Below are positions 14,292-17,934 of a stretch of 17,934 nt of DNA, piece after piece. Source of the DNA: Azophilus sp964638775 (GTDB lineage: Bacteria; Pseudomonadota; Gammaproteobacteria; Pseudomonadales; Azotimanducaceae); NCBI GenBank assembly GCA_964638775.1, contig CAZWZH010000223.1:1-17934 (forward strand). The letters run 5' to 3'. How positions within the stretch are numbered: position 1 is the stretch's first letter; the number at the start of each line of letters is the position of its first letter. The notes under the pieces are model-generated. The model saw only the letters and a program-made list of their open reading frames with translations, had not been told where the DNA came from and searched no databases. The translations under genes were made by a program, and so were the position numbers.

Positions 14292-14408
14292 CCACCCCCC
14301 CTGTCGCGATCGGGCGCAGGCGCAAGTATCGAGGAAATCCCACTCCGACCCCAATCGTCCCGCAGCGACACTGAACGGGGCCGGCACCGCACAACCGGCC
14401 GATCTCAA

Positions 14409-14786
14409 TCAGCCGGATACCACAAGGTACAGCGCCGTCATGCCCATTGTCGACAGCACCAGGAAGGTTCCCTGGGCGCCGACCAGGCGGGAATAGTTGG
14501 CGCCCTCGTTGCGGCTCATGCCCCAGGCATGCAGCACCCGGAAAAGCACCAGGGCGCAGCCGAAGACATGCACGACCATGGCCGCTACCCCGCTCGCTTC
14601 CACGAGGTATAGCAGCACCAGCGCAAGCGGCACGTTCTCGACGAAGTTGGCCTGCACCCTGAGCGTCGCGTCCGGTTTCCAGGCGGGCATGGTTTGCGCG
14701 CGCAACCGCACATACAGCACCTGATTGGCAAGCAGCACGCTCAGCAGCGCAAGCAATCCCGCATAGAGCAGCGTGACCGGAATCAT
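14409..14786 (-). CDS. MAPEG-family membrane protein
   Basis: The 125-residue product has four predicted membrane helices (about 3-22, 52-69, 72-88 and 106-122). It carries the MAPEG hallmark: a first-loop segment LRAQTMPAWKPDATLRVQ followed by ANFVENVPLALVLLYLVEASG, then RVLHAWGMSRN near residue 83. MAPEG proteins act on eicosanoids and glutathione in eukaryotes; bacterial members are mostly uncharacterised membrane glutathione transferase-like proteins. ATG 14784-14786 overlaps the stop of the small upstream membrane gene in ATGA, showing translational coupling. The frame extends to 14996, but that portion is antisense-like Arg/Pro-rich sequence over the small gene. It lies in the P450 gene run, so a role in handling hydrophobic oxidised compounds is plausible. 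Confidence 0.85.
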   Translation of the reverse strand: MIPVTLLYAGLLALLSVLLANQVLYVRLRAQTMPAWKPDATLRVQANFVENVPLALVLLYLVEASGVAAMVVHVFGCALVLFRVLHAWGMSRNEGANYSRLVGAQGTFLVLSTMGMTALYLVVSG

Positions 14787-15001
14787 TGCAACATCCCCGC
14801 CAGGGCGGACAGAACCCCCAGGCCCAGGAGTGTCAGGCCGATCCAGCCGTACTGGTCCAGCCAGAAAAGCATGTACGCCCGTTGCGGGTCGTCCGGTACG
14901 GGCGGCTTTTCCTTCCTCAATTGCCGCGGCAGCGGTGCGGCCCAGACGATCTGCCAGCCCAGCCAGCAGGCGCCGAGCCCGACGATCAACAGCCAATTCA
15001 T
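14783..15001 (-). CDS. Small two-TM membrane protein coupled to MAPEG gene
   Basis: The 72-residue product starts MNWLLIVGLGACWLGWQIVW (helix 1), has a charged middle (LRKEKPPVPDDPQRAY) and a second helix from about Trp47 to Leu71 (LDQYGWIGLTLLGLGVLSALAG). I do not recognise the family. GAGGAGGT stands 4-11 bases upstream of ATG 15001 on the minus strand, a near-perfect Shine-Dalgarno, so it is very likely translated. Its TGA overlaps the ATG of the MAPEG gene (ATGA). It may be an assembly partner or regulator of the MAPEG protein. Confidence 0.75.
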   Translation of the reverse strand: MNWLLIVGLGACWLGWQIVWAAPLPRQLRKEKPPVPDDPQRAYMLFWLDQYGWIGLTLLGLGVLSALAGMLQ

Positions 15002-15115
15002 CAGTACCTCCTCAAACCATTATGGACGCACCTATTCATGAACAATCCATTGCGACCGTCAATAGCAGCCTCACAAGAAAGCCTGCGAGGAGGTCTTTCG
15101 GCGCCGCCGCAATGG

Positions 15116-16441
15116 TCATGCCTTGCGGAACCGCACGGGCAAGCGCCAGCAGGCGTGCATCTCACCGATCCGGCGGCACACCGGATACGGTTCAGCGCCC
15201 GCTTCGAGTTTCAGGTCGGTCAATGCATCCATGAGCACCGCCGATGCGGTGACCGCCGTATCGCGGGCGATGGCGAACGCGGAACGGGGGCGGTCTTCGG
15301 GTATCGCGGAATGTTTGGACGGCGGGCCCAGGCCAAAGGTGATGCCGGTGGCCAGCCCGTCGGCACGATACTGGCCGCGGGCCTCCCGGTGGCACAGGTC
15401 CTTGCGATTGACGATGAACTCTTCCGGGTTCCTGAAGATGCGCGGGTCACGGTTGGCCGCGGCGGCCGAGCAGACGACCATGCCACCTTCGGGAATGAGG
15501 CGCCCGAATCGCTCCACCTCGTGGCGGGCGAACCGCATCGCCTGCAGCACCGGCGTCGAATGCCGGAACGTTTCCAGTACCGCCAGCTTGAGGAAGCGGG
15601 GCTCGTCCCGCACCGACTGCAGCTTCTCCGGCTGCTCGAGCAAGCGCAGCCAGAGGTTGGCGAGCGTTCCGCGCAACGTGTCGAAGTCGAGTTCGAGCAA
15701 TGTGATTACCAGATCCCGTGCGCTTGCCCGGCCATCCTCGAGGTCCAGCGTTGCGATTGCCGAGACAAGGTCGGCGCCGGGGTCGGCGCGCCGCCGATCG
15801 AGCACCGGCGCGAAGTAGCGCTCGAGTTCCCCGGCAGCCTCCAGGCCTCGCTGGCGCAGCCGCGGTTCCCAGGTCGCGCCGCGCTTCATCGCCAGGTAGT
15901 GCCCGGCAAAGCGGTTGGCGTCCCGCTCGGGCAGGTCAAGCAGGTTCAACAGCATTTCAAGTGCGAAACGCGCGGCGAATTCGATGGCCAGGTCGGCCCG
16001 GCCGCGGCCGACGAATCCAGCCACCGCCCGCTGCGCCAACCGCTCCGCATTGCCGTCCATTCCGTTGGCGATCGCCGTCAACACCGGCACCTCGCCGCCC
16101 AGGTCGCGGCCCCCGTTGTCGAGCCCAAGCATCCAGCGCTTCGGCCGCGTTTCGAAATTGGCGTCGTCCGTGAAGATGGACGTCACGTCGTTGTAGCGCG
16201 TCACCCAGTAGCAGTTGGCGAGCCAGTCCCGGAAGCAGGGATAGTTCTCCCGCAGGATTTCCAGAAACGGGTATGGGTTTCGGGCGAACTCGGGCGACAC
16301 CAACTGGATGGGCTTGATCTTCTCCGTCGACTGCCCAACCCGTTCCCGCTGGTGCACCTCGTAGGTGCGAAAACCCGCGCTGCCGTGGGTGCCCTGGGGT
16401 ATGGCGACGCCGTTCGCGCCGATGACTTCGTTGGCTCGCAC
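15116..16441 (-). CDS. Cytochrome P450-like protein lacking the axial heme cysteine
   Basis: The 441-residue product is P450-like along its length: SPEFARNPYPFLEILRENYP (49-68) matches the preceding P450's NSAEFMRNPYPYYRILRDHYP, an ExxR is kept at Glu290-Arg293 (ETFR), and ANRDPRIFRNPEEF (329-342) is the normal meander approach. The heme loop, normally FGxGxHxCxG, reads FGLGPPSKHS (369-378): His becomes Pro, the thiolate Cys becomes Lys376, and the last Gly becomes Ser. The I-helix GGGGETT of its neighbour is replaced by ELDFDTL (250-256). The reading frame is intact and no heme motif exists in the other frames there, so this looks like evolved loss rather than a frameshift. The start is GTG 16441, 18 bp after the catalytic P450 stop. 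Known cysteine-less P450 homologues (DesVIII, EryCII) act as glycosyltransferase activators; whether this one does is unknown. Confidence 0.85.
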   Translation of the reverse strand: MRANEVIGANGVAIPQGTHGSAGFRTYEVHQRERVGQSTEKIKPIQLVSPEFARNPYPFLEILRENYPCFRDWLANCYWVTRYNDVTSIFTDDANFETRPKRWMLGLDNGGRDLGGEVPVLTAIANGMDGNAERLAQRAVAGFVGRGRADLAIEFAARFALEMLLNLLDLPERDANRFAGHYLAMKRGATWEPRLRQRGLEAAGELERYFAPVLDRRRADPGADLVSAIATLDLEDGRASARDLVITLLELDFDTLRGTLANLWLRLLEQPEKLQSVRDEPRFLKLAVLETFRHSTPVLQAMRFARHEVERFGRLIPEGGMVVCSAAAANRDPRIFRNPEEFIVNRKDLCHREARGQYRADGLATGITFGLGPPSKHSAIPEDRPRSAFAIARDTAVTASAVLMDALTDLKLEAGAEPYPVCRRIGEMHACWRLPVRFRKA

Positions 16442-16459
16442 GGCCGAAATCCCGTTTCT

Positions 16460-17893
16460 TCAGCCCAGGTCGTAGTCGAGATGGAGTTCGCGCACCGAGA
16501 TCAGGCCAATGGGCCGCAGGCTCTCGCCGTCGATGTCCTTGGGCATGCGCCCGGCATTGATGCGCGGGTTCTTCAGGTGCTTGAGCAGGATGCGCGACCC
16601 TTCCACCGCCTCCTGGTGCGAAATCCAGGCGCCCGGGCACAGGTGCGGGCCGACGCCGAAGGCCATGTGGTTGTGGCGGCCGTCCCGGTTGTAGCCGCTG
16701 CGCAGAATCTTGCCGCTGTACAGGTCGTCCCGGAAGATATTGAAGGTTTCCGGGTCCTTGAAGATGCGCTCGTCGTGATTGGCGGAGAAGTCGACCATCT
16801 GCATGAGCGAGCCGGCGGGCACCTTCACGCCGTGCATGACCACATCGTACGTGTTGTGCCGGGGTTGGCCGCCGATGGACGAGGAGTGGCGCAGGGTCTC
16901 GTGAAACGCCGTATCCCACAGGGCATCGTCGTTGCGGACCGCCTCGAATTGCTCGGGGTGCTGCAGCAACAGGTACCACATGTTGAGAATGGCTCCCCGG
17001 GTCGTCTCGCCGCCGCCGCCGACCACCAGCGCGATGTTCGAGGTGATCTCTTCGGTCGACAGGTAGTCACCGTCAACCCTGGTCTCGCAGAGCTTGGTGA
17101 TGATGTCCTTGGAAATCGGGTTGCCCGCCTCGTCATGGAGCCAGGTGGGCTCCTTGCGACGCGCCTCGACGATACCCTCGACGTAGTCCTCGAGGTGCTG
17201 GCGCGCCTCCAGGCCCTGCTGGTGGGTCTGGGAGCCCCCCAGGCCCGACATCATCGAGTTGTACCAATAGTAGAAATCGTACTGGGCCTCCTTCGGGAAG
17301 CCGAGCACCTCACAGACCACACGGATGGGAAACTCGTTGGCGAAGGCGCGGCCGAGTTCCACGGTACGCACGCCGTTGCTTTTCGAAACCACCTGGGGAT
17401 CGTCGATCCGCTCCCAGGCCTCGATCATCTCCCGGGCCTGCCGCTGGATGGCGGGAATGCGGTTTTTCAACGATCGTCCCACCAAGTGCTGGCCGTAGAG
17501 ATTGCGTCGCCGCCGGTGCTCCACGCCGGAAAGCTCGAGCTGGGTGTTGCCCAGCACGCCGCTGGAACTGCCTTTCGGAATGGTGTTGAACCCTTCGTCG
17601 TCGAAATAGCAATTGGTGATGTCTTCATAGCGGGTAACGTAATAGGTGTTGCACAGCCGGTCGTGGAACACCGGGTAGTGGTCGCGCAGAATCCGATAGT
17701 AGGGATAGGGATTTCGCATGAACTCGGCCGAGTTCAGGATTCGGGGATCGAAAAGCGGCGTTCCGTCCGGCGCGTGGCCCATGTCGACGGCCTCCCCTTC
17801 CGGCATCAGCGGAAAGTCGATCTGCGCCCCCGGATCGTCCGTCGCCGAGGGCTCCGCAAAGACATCGAGTGCGAATGGGCAGCCGCCGCTCAT
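16460..17893 (-). CDS. Cytochrome P450 (bacterial class I)
   Basis: This is a complete 477-residue soluble P450. The I-helix oxygen-activation motif GGGGETT is at 292-298, ExxR at Glu332-Arg335 (ETLR), a PERF-like meander KDPETFNIFRDDL at 379-391, and heme loop FGVGPHLCPG at 412-421 with axial Cys419. There is no membrane anchor, so ferredoxin and ferredoxin reductase would be needed; neither is in the window. N-terminal GCPF and the long N-terminus (about 45 residues before the first fold element) are somewhat unusual. ATG 17893 is preceded by GGAGG nine bases upstream. It starts the minus-strand run P450, P450-like, small TM, MAPEG, SDR. The substrate is unknown; the family mainly hydroxylates fatty acids, terpenoids or steroids. 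Confidence 0.95.
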   Translation of the reverse strand: MSGGCPFALDVFAEPSATDDPGAQIDFPLMPEGEAVDMGHAPDGTPLFDPRILNSAEFMRNPYPYYRILRDHYPVFHDRLCNTYYVTRYEDITNCYFDDEGFNTIPKGSSSGVLGNTQLELSGVEHRRRRNLYGQHLVGRSLKNRIPAIQRQAREMIEAWERIDDPQVVSKSNGVRTVELGRAFANEFPIRVVCEVLGFPKEAQYDFYYWYNSMMSGLGGSQTHQQGLEARQHLEDYVEGIVEARRKEPTWLHDEAGNPISKDIITKLCETRVDGDYLSTEEITSNIALVVGGGGETTRGAILNMWYLLLQHPEQFEAVRNDDALWDTAFHETLRHSSSIGGQPRHNTYDVVMHGVKVPAGSLMQMVDFSANHDERIFKDPETFNIFRDDLYSGKILRSGYNRDGRHNHMAFGVGPHLCPGAWISHQEAVEGSRILLKHLKNPRINAGRMPKDIDGESLRPIGLISVRELHLDYDLG

Positions 17894-17908
17894 CCTTGCC
17901 TCCGTCCG

Positions 17909-17921
17909 GCGTCAGTGACGC
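17909..17921. promoter_or_regulatory. Perfect 6+1+6 palindrome ahead of the P450 operon
   Basis: GCGTCAGTGACGC has perfect 6-bp arms around one base and lies 16 bp upstream of ATG 17893, where a repressor would overlap the transcript start. A possible -10 TAGGCT (17932-17927, minus strand) sits just upstream. The promoter region is cut off by the window edge, so this is only a candidate operator. Confidence 0.25.
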
Positions 17922-17934
17922 ACATAGCCTAGTG

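Noticed and set aside
15300..15360. Frameshift hiding a normal P450 heme loop
   Set aside because: The other two minus-strand frames around the heme-loop position contain no HxC motif, and the frame before and after remains P450-like.
14786..17932. Very long plus-strand open frame (1048 codons)
   Set aside because: It is antisense to the two P450 genes, which have complete family motifs; its composition (His/Arg/Gly/Val-rich, no motifs) is typical of a high-GC shadow frame.
1..17934. CRISPR array, tRNA or rRNA genes
   Set aside because: No regularly spaced identical repeats and no tRNA- or rRNA-like sequence were seen; the gaps between genes are short and accounted for.

Overview
This is a high-GC window (roughly 63-65% by eye) dominated by catabolic and accessory-metabolism genes. 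It suggests a proteobacterium. The best clue is an HspQ-type heat-shock protein (10650-10958), a family centred on gammaproteobacteria. The rest (class III CoA-transferases, crotonase, SDRs, P450s, a PPOX-fold protein, an APH-type kinase, a possible luciferase-like monooxygenase remnant) resembles the lipid, terpenoid or aromatic catabolic inventory of uncultured or symbiotic high-GC gammaproteobacteria. I cannot fix the taxon more closely from sequence alone.

Layout. 1-1525 (+): the 3' end of a PPOX-fold protein and an APH-family kinase of the type found next to acyl-CoA catabolism genes. 1522-5042 (-): a putatively exported SAM-methyltransferase with its own promoter, a short gene remnant, a degenerate SDR overlapping a canonical SDR, a ~270-bp MITE-like element with near-perfect 35-bp terminal inverted repeats bounded by CTAG, and a crotonase-family protein. 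5209-10553 (+): two class III CoA-transferases, a ThDP enzyme strongly resembling human 2-hydroxyacyl-CoA lyase (HACL1), and a ribokinase-family kinase. 10650-13490 (+): HspQ, an enolase-superfamily enzyme related to hydroxyproline-type dehydratases and epimerases, and a two-TM protein with two RCK/TrkA-N domains and no canonical K+ filter. 13539-17893 (-): a run of canonical P450, P450-like protein lacking the heme-thiolate cysteine, 72-aa two-TM protein, MAPEG-family protein and SDR.

How the genes may work together. The most coherent module is the CoA-transferase (6690-7910) and the 2-hydroxyacyl-CoA lyase (7963-9618), 52 bp apart. By analogy with the oxalate pair Frc/Oxc, the lyase would release formyl-CoA plus an aldehyde. 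The transferase could reuse formyl-CoA as CoA donor for the next 2-hydroxy acid, giving a self-priming one-carbon chain-shortening (alpha-oxidation-like) cycle without ATP. This is inference. The second notable module is the P450/pseudo-P450 tandem, which looks like a catalytic and non-catalytic pair expressed together. P450 hydroxylation, SDR oxidation, CoA activation and crotonase chemistry would fit stepwise degradation of a lipid-like or terpenoid-like compound, but no substrate can be read from the sequence.
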